Source: Calonectria ilicicola (taxonomy: Eukaryota; Ascomycota; Sordariomycetes; Hypocreales; Nectriaceae). Taken from it: DNA of 64,000 nucleotides. Position numbers and translations under genes: made by a program. This document shows positions 11,723 to 23,648 of the stretch, in pieces. The notes beneath the pieces were generated by a model. That model did no database searches, was not told the origin of the DNA, and worked only from the letters and a program-made list of their open reading frames with translations. The stretch is taken from positions 4,216,001-4,280,000 of the forward strand of contig CP085828.1 of assembly GCA_020809705.1 (NCBI GenBank), in the 5' to 3' direction. Numbering within the stretch: position 1 is the first letter of the stretch; the number at the start of each line of letters is the position of its first letter.

Positions 11723-13772
11723 ACCGGACGATGGTGGGTGGGGGATCCAGCAAGGGGCTGTAACACGGTCGGAGATGATGTAGATCTAGGCCTAGTAATG
11801 TCCAATGCAATGAATGTTCTAATGAAACACAATGGCTTATGATGTGCAATCGTGATGAGAATACCGATCTGACATGCAGGATGGATGGGTGCTACAGTAG
11901 TTCCCGCAAGCCAAAAGTGGATAATGGCCCGGGTTGGCATACGCCTCGCATCAGCAGTAAAACTGCCCAGATACCAAACCAGCGGAACAATGCATGTTCC
12001 CAGTCCAATCGATGGTTAGGATTGTCGCAGTTGGGTCGTATTTGCATGCAGACGAGTCCAGAGTCAGAGTGGCGTGAGATGGTGATTGGGCCTACTGCGC
12101 CGTACAATATCAGATGCGAATTTCTGCCAGCACAGACAGGCATGTCGCTGGATGTTTCCCGAGTCTTTGCTGAGAAGAGTAAAGCGGCCATCCTTGCATC
12201 AATTTTGAGTTGCCTGGTTACCAGCACTGGCAAGTCGCCCGTCTTGGACGGGGCGCTTATCCCTGTTCGTGTCCACGCCCTGTTAACGCCCTGTGCTGTG
12301 TTTCCCACGCTACCCTTTTTCCCCGCATTTCTTTCTTGTCTGGCTCCAAAAAACGAAACAAGCCTCGGCAGAGAATTTTAATGCCCGGCGAGAAAAGCTT
12401 GGCTCCCTGGGGGGTGGACGTGCCGTGTCATGGAAGACAATCCCACGCCAGGGCTCTGGGAGAACTTGGCAGCAGCGGTGAGACAGATCCGGCTGATCTC
12501 ATCGGATTTTGCCTGCAGCCATTGTAGGCAAGTCCCGAGAGGGCTTGCATGGCCAAGCCGGACTGGCTCAGCTAAGAACAGCTACCCGCCGCCATTTGCA
12601 CATGCTGCAGCGTGGCGTTGAAGAATATTGATGATTGATAAGACAACGGTCGCTAGAAAAATAAGCTCATTTTGGTGCAGAGTGTTTTGTTTTACTTTCC
12701 TAGATTTTCTATTTTTTTCGTATGGCTCTAATAGTACCCTGGTAGCAGAAACCTCCATCTGCCGATTATTTTAATCTCACACAACCATAGTTATCAAAGC
12801 AAAACTATAGCGGAACGTAAGCACACCTACACCCACTCAACCACAGGCTACGAAAACACCTATACTGTATGTAAATGGAAACAGAAAAAGATAACTTAGA
12901 TACAGCTATTCCTCTTTCCATCGTACTAAACTGTCTATCCTTGAATAAAACTCGTATCTCTCTAGGGTAAGTTGCCGTTGACCCCTCATTTGCTCCCCTC
13001 CCTTGGCCCAAAGCAGTCAAGCCCATTCTAGGTAGATAAGGCGAACGTTTTCCAGCTTGGTTCGCCTCAAGAATCTGTATTTGGTCAGTCGTATTCAGCC
13101 GTGGCTTGAGGTCGAATTTGATGGGGATTCTGCTCAACCACGCAGCGCCATATCCACTTGCAATGGATGGGCAGAAAGCTTGCTCTTCGATCCGTGGCTT
13201 GGCGGCTATCCCCACACGCACCAGGACGGACTCGTTTGTTTCTCTATTAATAAGCTTGCTTTGGCAGATCGCTCCAAGGTTCGCCACGCGCCGGTCTGTG
13301 CTGTATGGCTTGAGCCAGCGACTCACTTGACTGGCTTGACTGGTGAACTATCCAGAAGCCAAAAAACCGCCCTCCTCGTGCCGCAAAAACTGTGACAGTT
13401 GGCTGCGCAGCCCTCAAAATGGCTCGGACGACCGCAGCCAGTCTGCATGGGCCGCGGAGCTGTCATTGGATCGTGGGCGGTCCAGACGTGCAAGTCTGCC
13501 TCAGCTGAGGCCGAATTGGGACAGCATCTCGGCCTAGCGAGACAATAGCGCGCCACAACCACCAAGGGTCCCGTCTCAACTCCGGCATTTGCAGGCCGCC
13601 ACGGGCCTAGCATGGAGGTCGAGATGGGGAAAGGAGAGATGCGGCTGAATCGTTAAAACATGTGCTGTTTCCACTGTGACGCGCGCGGAAGGCTTACTCT
13701 GCTCTTGTCTGCCATCGTCAACTCCAACAACTGTTCGTCCTGGCGTGTTGTGCGCCGGCTTTGATTGCGACA
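11723..13772. other. Intergenic, 2.05 kb
   Basis: No supported gene. Several 100-170 codon ORFs on both strands lack domains, splice continuity or coding-like composition. Confidence 0.55.
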
Positions 13773-15409
13773 ATGGCTAGCCCAAGCCCAACTCCCCAGC
13801 ACCAGCAGCAGCAGCATGCTCAGATGCAGCAGTCGTTTTCCGAAATGACCGTTTCGCCTGCGCCCCTCGTTGTGCGCAAAGCCGTCGCCAGGAAAGCCGT
13901 CAATTCCGCGACACCGTCGGTTTCTGACCTACCCTTTGCCATTCCTCCTTCCGCAGGACTTCCACCATCTACGGCCTCGCCTTATCAGCAACAGCCGGCC
14001 TTTGCCAGCCCAGCCCCTCAGCCCCTCCAGACCCAGGCCCAGTATGTCCAAGGCCAGCAGCAGACACAGACTGCGCAGGCACAACAAAGCCCCCAGGTGC
14101 AGGCCCAGCAGCAGCAGTACCAGCAGCAACAGCAACAATACCAGCAGCAACAACAGTACCAGCAGCAGCAGTATCACCAACAGCAACAATATCACGCACA
14201 GCAGCAGCAAAATGCGACAGCAGCGCCAGCTCAGAACCCGTCTTCTCCGGTCACGGCCCCGCAATTGGAACGCATGATGAGCTATGGCAGCATGCACTCG
14301 GTGTCGTCGGCAAACAGCGGACAATCGAGCATGAACGGAAATGTCGCTGTCATGACTCCAGTCACATCACCGAGCACAATTGCTAGTCCAATCCAGCAAC
14401 AGAGCGGCGTGCCAGTCGCAGCACCCCAGTCTGCGGCCCCTGCCAACGCCGCCAACTCGGTACCCGTTGCTCTATCCGGCTATACGTGCCATAACTGCAA
14501 AAATGGTGAGAATAACGGATACAACCTGGAAACCCTGAATGCTGACTGAACCACTAGGCATCCCGGTAAATGTATCCATCTATATTTGTCTCGTCTGCAG
14601 TACTGGCAACGCCTCGACATTGTTTTGTGTCTGGTGCTACACTGCCGGCGCAGCACGCGCCTCTCATCCCCACGACCAGTCATACTATGTTACGGATTCG
14701 GATCTACTTCTCCAGCCCACCAGGACGACGGTGCCAGCGCAGCATTGGACGATTCGGAAAAACGTTACGGGCAGGGTATGGTACACACATAAAGCCACAG
14801 GCTACAAGACACACATCACCCCAGTGTCGCCAGAGGTGCTAGCGTCTTCAGGTTTGCCACCCGGCTGGCAGGAGTGTCGGACTACTGAGGGCCGGGCATA
14901 TTACTTCAACGCCGCCACGAAGAACAGCTCGTGGACGAAGCCAGTTAGCACCATGCCGGTTGGGTGGAAGGAGCTGAAGACGCCAGATATGGTCCCATTC
15001 TATGTCAATGAGAGCTTGGGTCTGTCCTCATGGGCCCGACCTGGAGAACAGCCAAAACCACAAAAGCACTCAAGGGGCATGAGCAGTTTTTCGAGTGCTT
15101 TGGTAGCAGGGATGAGTTCCCCTGCACAGAGCGATCAATCTCAGATGCAAGGCGCAGGATTCATGACTGTCACCAAGGCCGCGGCTAAGCTGACAGGACA
15201 AGGCGCCTTGATTGCCGGCAAGAAGATGGCTAAGCTTGGAAATAAGAAGAATCTGAAGAAAATGGGCAAATACATGGCTACTGCTGGTGCGGTGGGTGTA
15301 GTGGCCTCTGAGTTTGATGATAACAATAACAACAACGGCGATTCCTCTGATAACGGGTCGGACTGGGATGACAATGATGGCGAGACGTACTATGACGCGA
15401 CCGGAACCC

Positions 15410-15449
<40 letters not shown>

Positions 15450-15909
15450 GCTCGGCTCTGTCCTGAGACCTCTAACCCAGAGACCCAATCCCCGTCCTCA
15501 GCAGCGTCCACCAAAGCAGAGGCCAAACAGACTAAGTGTGCTTCAACAGGGCCAGCAACAAGCCAATCCTCAAGCCCTTCAGCCAAATATCCAACAAAGC
15601 ATCCAACAAGCGCAACAACAGGCCATCCAACAGGCCCAACAACAAGCGATGCAGCAGACCCTTCAGCACACAATCCTTCAACCTCTTCAGCAAGTTTACC
15701 AGCAATCCCAGGCTCAGCCTCAGCAGCAAGCCGTGCAGCAACAATATCCGGGCCACCAACAGCCAATGCAACCGGTTCCTGGCCAACCAGTGCACCACCA
15801 ACAACAGTTTGTAAATCAGCAACCCATGTATCAGCAGCAGCCAGTTCAACCTGGACAGCCAATGCATCAGATGCAACCCATACAAAACCAACAACAAATG
15901 TACCAGCAA

Positions 15910-15940
<31 letters not shown>

Positions 15941-17442
15941 CAGCCCAAGGGCAACCACCGTTCTCTAACCAACCTATGCCTCAAGGGCAACCCGGGATGC
16001 AGCAGTACCCAGTCCAGAATCAGCCACTTGCCCAGCAGCAACAGCCAATACAGCAGCCCATGCAACAACCAATGCAGCAACCTATGCAACACCTCGCACA
16101 ACAGCAGCCATATATACAGCCCGAGCACCCGCAACAAACCGTGCCAGACCAGCAACCAATTCCTCAACAGGCCACGAATGCGACCCCACCACCGGTTCAG
16201 CCAACTGGAGCTCAACCCCCACAGCCTGCATCAACTTACCCTCCCGAGCAGCAAAACAACGTGCCTCAGCAACACAATGATTCACCGGGACCACACACTC
16301 CAGCTCAGCAGGCTCAGCCTCATCAACCCCCCGCTCAACAAACCGCCAGCCCACAGCAGCACAGCGAAAGCCATGGCCAGCATGAGCCACCCCCGCAATC
16401 AACTTCTGAGCGAAGTATTGCCTCGAAGCTGGGGCGACTTATTGGGCAGTCTACTAGTCAGCACGGACAGCACGGACAGAGCCAACAACATGGGCAGCAC
16501 CAACAACAGCATGAGCAGCAGCAGTATAATGAACAAAATGCTCATGATGGGTCTCAAATGATGCAGAATCCTATTCAAGACTTAGTGTCTCATCTACAGC
16601 AGGCTACAATCCAGGGTCAGCAGACTGGTGGCCAGCAAGCTACGACTGCGAACCAGGGTGATCAATTCACGCAACAAACCGAAGTTCAAATGACACAGGA
16701 CCAAAATGTCTACAGTCAGCAACAGCAGCAAACGGATCCTCAGCAATTGTCATCAAATAACAGTGTTCAAATCACTCAAGATCAAACCATTTCCATTCAA
16801 CAACAGCCGCTTGCGCAACAGTATCCTGCAATTGATGGAGGTCAGCAACAGTACTCCGGTCAAACGGTTCAGCAGCCATTGTCTGCTCAGCAATCACAAC
16901 CTTTTGACCCCATGTGGCATCCAGACCAGCCATTCGACCCTTCACAGCCAGTATCTCAGCCCCAATATTTTTCATCTGCACCGGCGAGCCAACAAGTTAT
17001 TGACCCAAACCAGCAATACATGCAAGCTCAGTACGTCAATGTGCCTCAGCAGCAATCCAGTAATGACCTGGCCACGCCGACTCAGTCCCAAGACATAAAC
17101 ATTACACTGAATACCCAAGACCCCGCACAGCAAAATACGACAATCTACCAGCAAGATACTACCGTCATCGTGGATAACAACTTTACAGTTGTAGAGACCC
17201 AGACCATTGTCGACCAGGGAAATACTGTCCAGTACACTGAGACTGACTATATTATTGAAGGCTCCCAACAAAACCAGATGCAGTTTGATGCTGGATGTGG
17301 CTTTGCGGCTGTTTCAGGGCCGCTTGATGCCTCACAGCCATTTATGGATCCTGGTCAAGAGGAGTTTGTGGAAGCTGCCGAGTATGATACCATAACAGTG
17401 GAAGAGTGTGCAGTTCCTGACAGTGGAGAGAGTATATTTTAA
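13773..17442 (+). CDS. ZZ-like zinc finger, tandem WW and poly-Gln protein
   Basis: A 1205-residue protein. Exons are 13773-14505 and 14558-17442. Residues 1-240 are Gln/Ser/Pro-rich. Next comes a Cys/His array, GYTCHNCKNGIP ... YICLVC ... LFCVWCYTAG ... HPH, that resembles a ZZ finger. Two WW-type modules follow: LPPGWQECRTTEGRAYYFN and MPVGWKELKTPDMVPFYVN, each with a SSW/SSWARP second part. A short Gly/Ala/Lys-rich stretch precedes about 650 residues of Gln-rich sequence with long CAA/CAG runs. The C-terminus is acidic. A 35-base GT-AG stretch at 14566-14600 was kept as coding because it encodes the YICLVC pair and is too short for an intron. WW domains bind Pro-rich peptides; a scaffold or regulatory role is inference. 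Confidence 0.82.
15408..15450 (+). repeat. CAA microsatellite (poly-Gln)
   Basis: About fourteen uninterrupted CAA codons inside the WW/poly-Gln gene, between an acidic Asn/Asp run and the Pro/Gln-rich region. Length is expected to vary between isolates. Confidence 0.9.
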
Positions 17443-17584
17443 TGTGTGATGTTGATTGATGATCGAATTATGAAATGACCCGACGAATATGAGATATGAA
17501 GAATGGCTCTTGAATCTAAATTAATATACATTCTATTTTTTTTGCTTCTTTTCATTAATTTTTTACTTGAGTCTTCGCATTTGT

Positions 17585-18655
17585 CTAATCTCCTCCACCA
17601 CCTCTATCTCCACCGCCATCGCCCCCGCCGTCACCTCCGCCAGAGTCTCCACCATTCGAATCTCCAACATCCCCTCCCAAATCCCCAAAGCTGGTGATGA
17701 TGATAGCCCCATCAAACCCACCACCACCTTCGCTATTTGCCCCAATATTAAAATTATCCGAGGCGTCGGCCATATCGATTGGTAATGACTGACCCCAGCG
17801 CGTCTTTTGGTTGCGAAGGTGCTCTTCAACCTTCTTAATGTTGATGTCTAGATTGTGGAGTTGAAGCCCTTGGACGTGTGACCGCATGGTCTTCATTCTC
17901 TCTATTGATGCAGTGATGGAGGCGACTTGGCCCAGGTGACCGCCGTGCATTGAGCGTTGGTGATTGGTGGATGCTTTTAAAAGGAAAAGGTTCCAGTCTT
18001 GTGCCTTTTCCTGAACGATCAATGATGCAAAGTTTCGAAGGAAGTGCTGGCAGTTATTCCAGAGAATGTCGTAAGGGCCGAAACGCTCTAGCATGGAAAC
18101 CCATACAGTCTCGACTTCGTATTTTGACATTTGTGTCCAGCCAATCAAGCTAGAATTGAATGCATCAATAGATATGGCTTTGGGGTAATGGCCGACGGCG
18201 GCCATGATCCGTTCGTTATCGATCTTGCATGGTTGGGTTCTGTATTCGTATTGCGCATCGCCGGCGCCTATACGTATCCATCCATCGGTCCCAACATATC
18301 CACTCTCAAGGTCAACCTCGGCGGCTGGCTTGGGTCGGGACCGAAAGCGACGGATCTCATACTTGGAGTCGTGGGTGATGAGAACCCAATTCATTAGCTG
18401 GCCCTGCTTTATTTGGTGCGAGAACCACACAGGCTCTCCATTTTCGGTGTAAGACTCTTGTTGAAGGCGTAGCTGGGCCGCGTTCTGAATGGAAGCATCT
18501 AAAGTGCGCCAAAAAGGGCCGTTGTAACCGCTGTTGCCATCACCATGGGCGTAAGCGCAGATAGTAACTAAGATGATTACCACGGCAACAGCCAAGACGG
18601 GGAAAATGATGGCCGTGGTGGTAGTCATGGTCTGGTTTGTGGTTGGAGAATGCAA
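17585..18655 (-). CDS. Membrane-anchored NCQHF (LRAT/PPPDE-like) protein
   Basis: A single-exon ORF of 356 codons. Residues 13-36 form a signal anchor (TTAIIFPVLAVAVVIILVTI). The middle has the features of an NlpC/P60-superfamily thiol domain of LRAT or PPPDE type: WVLITHDSKYEIRRF (His95), IGWTQMSKYEVETVW, then FGPYDILWNNCQHF with Cys202 and His204. A helical region follows, and the tail from about residue 315 is Gly/Asp-rich low complexity (GGGDGGGDGGGDRGGGGD). An alternative start is Met10. Cys and His are in the expected order for a thiol hydrolase or acyltransferase, but the exact family and activity are not established. It converges with the WW gene, 142 bases from its stop. Confidence 0.72.
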   Translation of the reverse strand: MHSPTTNQTMTTTTAIIFPVLAVAVVIILVTICAYAHGDGNSGYNGPFWRTLDASIQNAAQLRLQQESYTENGEPVWFSHQIKQGQLMNWVLITHDSKYEIRRFRSRPKPAAEVDLESGYVGTDGWIRIGAGDAQYEYRTQPCKIDNERIMAAVGHYPKAISIDAFNSSLIGWTQMSKYEVETVWVSMLERFGPYDILWNNCQHFLRNFASLIVQEKAQDWNLFLLKASTNHQRSMHGGHLGQVASITASIERMKTMRSHVQGLQLHNLDINIKKVEEHLRNQKTRWGQSLPIDMADASDNFNIGANSEGGGGFDGAIIITSFGDLGGDVGDSNGGDSGGGDGGGDGGGDRGGGGD

Positions 18656-19374
18656 TGGAATTGAATGAAGTGTAATGATGATGATTTACGATAGCAGGTT
18701 AGAGGATATTTGAGCGCATCGCGATCACAGGGCAACCCATGGTGTATAGCTCAAAGACCTGATGCTTCACCGACGCGAGGCGCACACAACGGGGCAGTAA
18801 CAATGAAGGAGGGCAACCAGTAGGAAATCTGCACTATAGCTCCTCACTGCATAATAGGTATGGAACGCGACACTAGACTCTGGCTAAGATGATAAAATGA
18901 TACGCGGAAGAAAGATAGCTCTGCATCTGGAAATGGCCTTACTGGGGGCTTCAGAGGGGTCAAATGGGCCTCAATCGCGATTGTTGCGATCAGCCTCGCT
19001 GAAGGAGTCACTAATACGATGTAGGGCTGAATTGCACCCCTGCAGATGCAACTCTCGAGCACATTCTGGGCGATTTCTAGGGGCATCGACGGTCGCATTG
19101 AGGGACTGTGACTGCTTTCACAGCCACGCTCGGTGCTAAGTCTGGCTTCGGTCTGCCCCTTGCAGCGTAGCGACAGGGGTCGAGGAATGCCGTATTCCCG
19201 CACTCCACATTCGCCCACCGAGAAGCATGCATCACGAGCATCGAGTTGATTTGTCGGTTGGTCTTTCACACCGCACGTGGTGCCATTTGAGAAGTATGAC
19301 TGGAGCGATGACGGCCACAGCTCGTTCATACATTTATGTACAAGATCCGGGAATTACCCCGCCATAACTAACGC
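18656..19374. other. Intergenic, 0.72 kb
   Basis: Promoter of the NCQHF gene and 3' flank of the regulator gene; no gene seen. Confidence 0.55.
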
Positions 19375-21907
19375 TTAAAATATAATGTTATTCCCGGTCC
19401 AAGAATTATCATACCAAAACCCTGCTGGTAATCCTTCCATCCCGCCTGTGCCCTGGTCTGAGTCAAAGTCTGGGCTCGTCAAGACACCGTCCGTGATGCT
19501 TGCCGTAGCATTATTCGCAATGTATTGTCCCAGAGAGTCTAGATCTCTCCATGAGAACCCGTTTAGACTCTCCAGCTCAGCAGCTCTTTCTCCGCTCTCA
19601 AGGCCTTGTTGTCCAATTGCGGGGGCATGGCTTGTTGGATATGAGTCCCGTAGCGATGTTCTCCTCGTATCTCCCCTGTTTGAAGCTCTGCCAATAGATT
19701 TTCTCCAGAGCAGGCGTAGCGATCGCGCATAGCGGTGCCCGAGACTTTGGGGATTGTCTGACGTTTTTTGGAGTCGCGTGATGGTCTCGTGGATGGCACG
19801 TCGCATGCCAGTGCTATCTGCAGCAGTGATTGCTCCCGCCAATCTAGCCTATACGGTTAAATAATTAGTTTATTCCTAAAAATACAACAATGCAACCATA
19901 CTTTGAACAAAAAGACCGCCGCGTAAATCACGTAGAGATAATATTTTAACGGCATGTACTTTAACCCAATCACGGGGTCGATGAAGCTGTTCAGTGTGCC
20001 GAGCAACGAATTGGCTGCATCGATAGACTCGTATATGAACCGGGCATCAGGAGCGGCAGCCAAGTCTGCAAAGAGCGGCCCCATGACAGGAGCGGTGTTT
20101 GGTGATCCTTGACGCGCTCTAGTTATGGCTCGGTTCAAGGTCGCCTGGAATGCAAACGCATTAATGTATAATCGAAGAAAGTCATATGACAACACTAAGG
20201 AGGCCTTGACTTGGGGTGTGACTGTGAACTGATGTAAGCATGTATTTCCAATTTGTGTAGATGAGACGACGAACAGCTTAGCCCTCCCCATGCTAGCTTC
20301 CATTTTCGCAAGACGGAAGAAAAGTCATCCTGTATAAATTAGCAACATTCCTCCAACAGGTCCCTAGAGATGTTCTGTTCTTACAATATATCTCACATAT
20401 TCACCACCCATGTATAGTTGCTCCCTGTGGCTCGTAGACGAGTAGAGGATATCGTGGGCATTGCTGAAGAGCTGAGTTAATTCCAAATGCGCTTGGAAGA
20501 GCAGTGCTAAATCATCTGAGCCGAGCTTTTGCGCTTTCAAGGAAGGAAAGTCGGCGGCGCGCAGGTTGGTGGATGGGCCAGGTCCTCGAGACCAAAAGCC
20601 TTTGCCGAGTCGGATGGAAACTTGGCGATCGCTCATGTAACATGCTAAGTAATAAAAAAGTTAGCAAAGTTATTAATGAGACAGTGGTATACAATGACTG
20701 ACCCGACCATGCAATGCGGCGGCGGCTGAAGCTTTCAGATTGAGTATCCTTTCCCTGCAGCAGACCGGTCTGTTCCAACCTCTGCAGATAGCCGAGTCGA
20801 ATGGCGACACCAACCAACATCCATGCACCCTGGTCTTCTTTACCACAGCCAATGACGGCATTTTCTTGAGGGTGTTGAGGGGCCCATTCGGCAAGAATGA
20901 GCATGGCTTCAACAGCACCTACTGTGGTGGAACCGGTGTAGATCAACTTGGACATGAGGCTCTCCATGTGGCGAGAGCACGCCTCGTGGACTCGGGCCCA
21001 TGTAGGATCATCTTTGGATGCAACAGTGAGGATGGCAGTCAATAGATGCTCTTCCTTCTCGACCCATTCCGAGATATCTCCTCCATCAAATATTGACTTG
21101 TGGGCTATTGGGAAGTAGGGGTGATACCATTTGTGATAACTTGTAGCAACTCGTCAGCAATTGCCGATGGACGCGCTGCACTTGACTTACTGTTGTATGA
21201 GAACAGAGGCCTGCGAAGACTGCAGTATGCCTTCTGATATGGGAGGATAATGTGCCGATGAACCAGCATTGTCTGGTGGGATTCCTTGGATGTTCCTGCT
21301 AGCCCCCGCCGGCCTTGATGGGTGGATTCGCTCGTCCGTATCTAGATCGGCAACCTGGGCAAGCAAGTCCAGGGCATCGGAAGGATTCAGCAGATCTGCC
21401 GATGTGATGCGACCTTCAAGACCTTCGGAGCTTGACCCTCGAGGCGCCCGTTCCTGAACCGACCCGGCCCCATCTTCGGGCCACCCTGATGTCGGTGGTG
21501 GAGAATGCCAGTGTTCCAAGACGTCGGGAGGCCCCCGGTTTCCCGGACGCAACCTATTTTGGTGACCGCTCGGCTCATCACTGAACTCTTGATCTTGGAT
21601 AAAATCCACGTCGTGGCGACGAGCGTTACCCGGCGATTGGGACTTGTCAGCGTGGCCGGATGACTTCATCCCTCTGACACGGCGGCCCCCGCGTCTGGAT
21701 GTGGCCAGGATGCATTCCTGGCGCTCTTCGATGCATCTGCGGCACGGAGGACACCCGGGTACTCCAGTGGAATCGCTGTCGACGTTAGCACCAAGGCCAA
21801 TCAATTCAGGGTTTCCCCGTTCAACCAACTCACAGATCACATCTTGTCTTTCTTCCCCGGCACGCCACACATGCACGGGACACTCGCTTGTCCTTTCCCG
21901 AGACCAT
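19375..21907 (-). CDS. Zn(II)2Cys6 transcription factor, second in window
   Basis: A 734-residue regulator in seven exons (minus): 21907-21834, 21775-21191, 21139-20703, 20644-20385, 20329-20275, 20221-19902 and 19848-19375. The zinc cluster is split by the first intron: ACVACRGRKTRCDL joins PPCRRCIEERQEC (Cys13, 16, 23, 36, 39, 46; extra Cys33). The middle homology domain shows HYKWYHPYFPIAHKS, a block ending RRRIAWSACYMSDRQVSIRLG and VKASLVLSYDFLRLYINAF. Intron 5 (20222-20274) uses a weaker GTTCGT donor, chosen because it alone restores phase and the VKASL block. Target pathway is unknown; no metabolic gene adjoins it. Confidence 0.82.
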
Positions 21908-23113
21908 TACATAGCCTATTGATTGTGATGGTGATGGTTGCGCCGGCCCAGCACACTGCTCCTCTGATCCGGCGATTGTGGTGTGGACAAACTCTGCGGC
22001 TATTCAAAGCACGCTCCGACCGGGAGAGCCGAGGCGGTAGCCGGCAAATGCCGACGGCGCCGCTTAATGAAGACTAGTCACATGGTCTGTGGCCGGCAAC
22101 TGGGCTCGGCCTTTGGTTCTAGAACTATAACCGTTGCACTAAGAATGGACCTCCAAGGTTGATCCACGAATGGCAAACGGGGCCTGTTGCCGAAGTTACG
22201 AGCAGCATGAGGTGGCCCCAGGGGCGGCATCGTGAGATGGGTCAGGCCCGGACAGCGTTTTGGCTAACGGCTCTAGAACATGTGGAGGAAATTGGGGTAT
22301 CCCAGAGACGGGAAATTTCCCTTCTTGCTCCCCCATACCCGTTAACTTACTCCCCGCAAAATACAATGTTTACGGTAAGTTTCGGCGAGGGCCTTGTTGC
22401 CAGAGCAGGGATGCTGTCTGAAAATTCCAACCACGTGGTACAATACTTCAAAATCCAATTTCGTGCAATAGCATCAAAGTCAAACCGGATATATACGAAA
22501 TTCAAATGAAATAGCAAGGCTGATGCGAATTTCGGTGTTTGAATTGGTGCGCGTATGGAAATCAGAGGGTGGTGCGTGTAGTATGAAACTTCCAACTAAG
22601 TAACATCAAGTTTTACCACCAACGAGCTTACTGGGTTGCATCGTGTATTGTCAAGTGTTTTGCATCTTTTTTTCTTTAGTTAATTTCATTTGTTACTCAG
22701 CCTCTAAACTGCTCCCTTTGAAAGCATGCCCTGTGTCGGACATTGATGTTTCAGCCCGATCAAGTGATAGTCTAGATCTTGTTGACTTTCACTGTAAGCC
22801 TGACCATTAGTTCGAATTTGTCTTGGTAATTGTTAAATTTGAGATTCAAATAGTCATGAAGCCTTCTTTTGTGAATTGTTTATCCATAGCCTGTTCAGAG
22901 CGACAATTAATTGACATGGTTACAATGATGTCGGAATAAGTTGCTGAAGGGAATGAAGACCATGAAACAAGACCCATGTAGTCATCTACAAAAAGAGCCT
23001 ACCGATAACTAGCGTAACTTAGCTAGAAATGTCAGAGTTAATATTCTTAAAAAGTATAGTCGAATGCCTTGATATTACCAATTCATCAAACTCTCCATTG
23101 CCAATCAACCTAA

Positions 23114-23197
23114 CATAAAGCCCAGAGATGTCATGACACTGACGGTCAGGATGAGCGCGCGCCCTTACAGCTCGGGGCCAGCCATGTTGGGCGACTG
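23114..23197 (-). repeat. 84-bp inverted copy of transporter 5' end
   Basis: The reverse complement matches 26294-26377 at 82 of 84 positions, covering 12 leader bases and the first 24 codons of the sugar transporter. Homology stops sharply on both sides. One change converts CAA (Gln) to TAA, giving MAGPEL then stop; the other is A/T. It cannot make a transporter. Confidence 0.92.
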
Positions 23198-23352
23198 GTC
23201 GATTTTTATTTTTCCGAATCGATAAGTTAGAAAGGTGTAGGCCAGTTCGTGTTTCGATTGTAAGGATCCTTTTTTATACCTTGACTTCGGATTTGGTGAA
23301 TGAGGCTGCCGACCATGTTCACCTTGACCTGGGGTATGATCAACTAAGATGT

Positions 23353-23544
23353 CAATACAACATCCTTCCCGGAAGATTGTCCCTCTGTGACATCCCCACG
23401 TTAGGAACCATAGAACTTGACTGCGCAAAATATTTGTTTCGTGGCTGAAAATAAATAACAATAAATTACATAGCCACCTTATTTTTAATTTATTTATTTA
23501 TAAATCAAACGTTGGAAAGGAACTTTTCAAGGATTGTGTTTTGT
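23353..23544. mobile_element. Degenerate MITE related to the 28265-28495 element
   Basis: One end reads CAATACAACATCCTT and the other, reversed, CAAAACACAATCCTT, both close to the CAATACAACCCTTGA termini of the better copy. The interior also matches: AGAACTTGACTGCGCAAAAT here against AGAACTTAATTGCTCAAAAT there, followed by the same TTATTTATTT-rich centre. No coding capacity. Confidence 0.55.
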
Positions 23545-23648
23545 CATACTTATTGTCATATTCATGTCTCTATATGCATTTCCCAGATTTGCATGACTGG
23601 GGTTTCTATGTCTTAACTCTATGGGTATTTTTATCTATATCATTTAAC

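Larger units (their letters stand above)
21908..23648. other. Intergenic, 1.74 kb, with transposon and duplication debris
   Basis: No gene. It contains an 84-bp inverted copy of the start of the sugar transporter at 26306 and a degenerate MITE; both are listed separately. The remainder is AT-rich. Confidence 0.6.

Noticed and set aside
12805..13326. 173-codon minus-strand ORF
   Set aside because: No recognisable motif and no adjoining exons; likely a chance frame in intergenic DNA.
14566..14600. 35-base GT-AG mini-intron in the WW gene
   Set aside because: Too short for the 46-70 base introns here, and it would remove the YICLVC zinc ligands and shift the frame.
13929..16215. Leu-, Val- and Ala-rich minus-strand ORFs opposite the poly-Gln gene
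   Set aside because: They are the antisense shadows of CAA/CAG repeats, not membrane proteins.
18844..19329. 161-codon minus-strand ORF
   Set aside because: No domain, no signal peptide, overlaps the 5' flank of a neighbouring gene.
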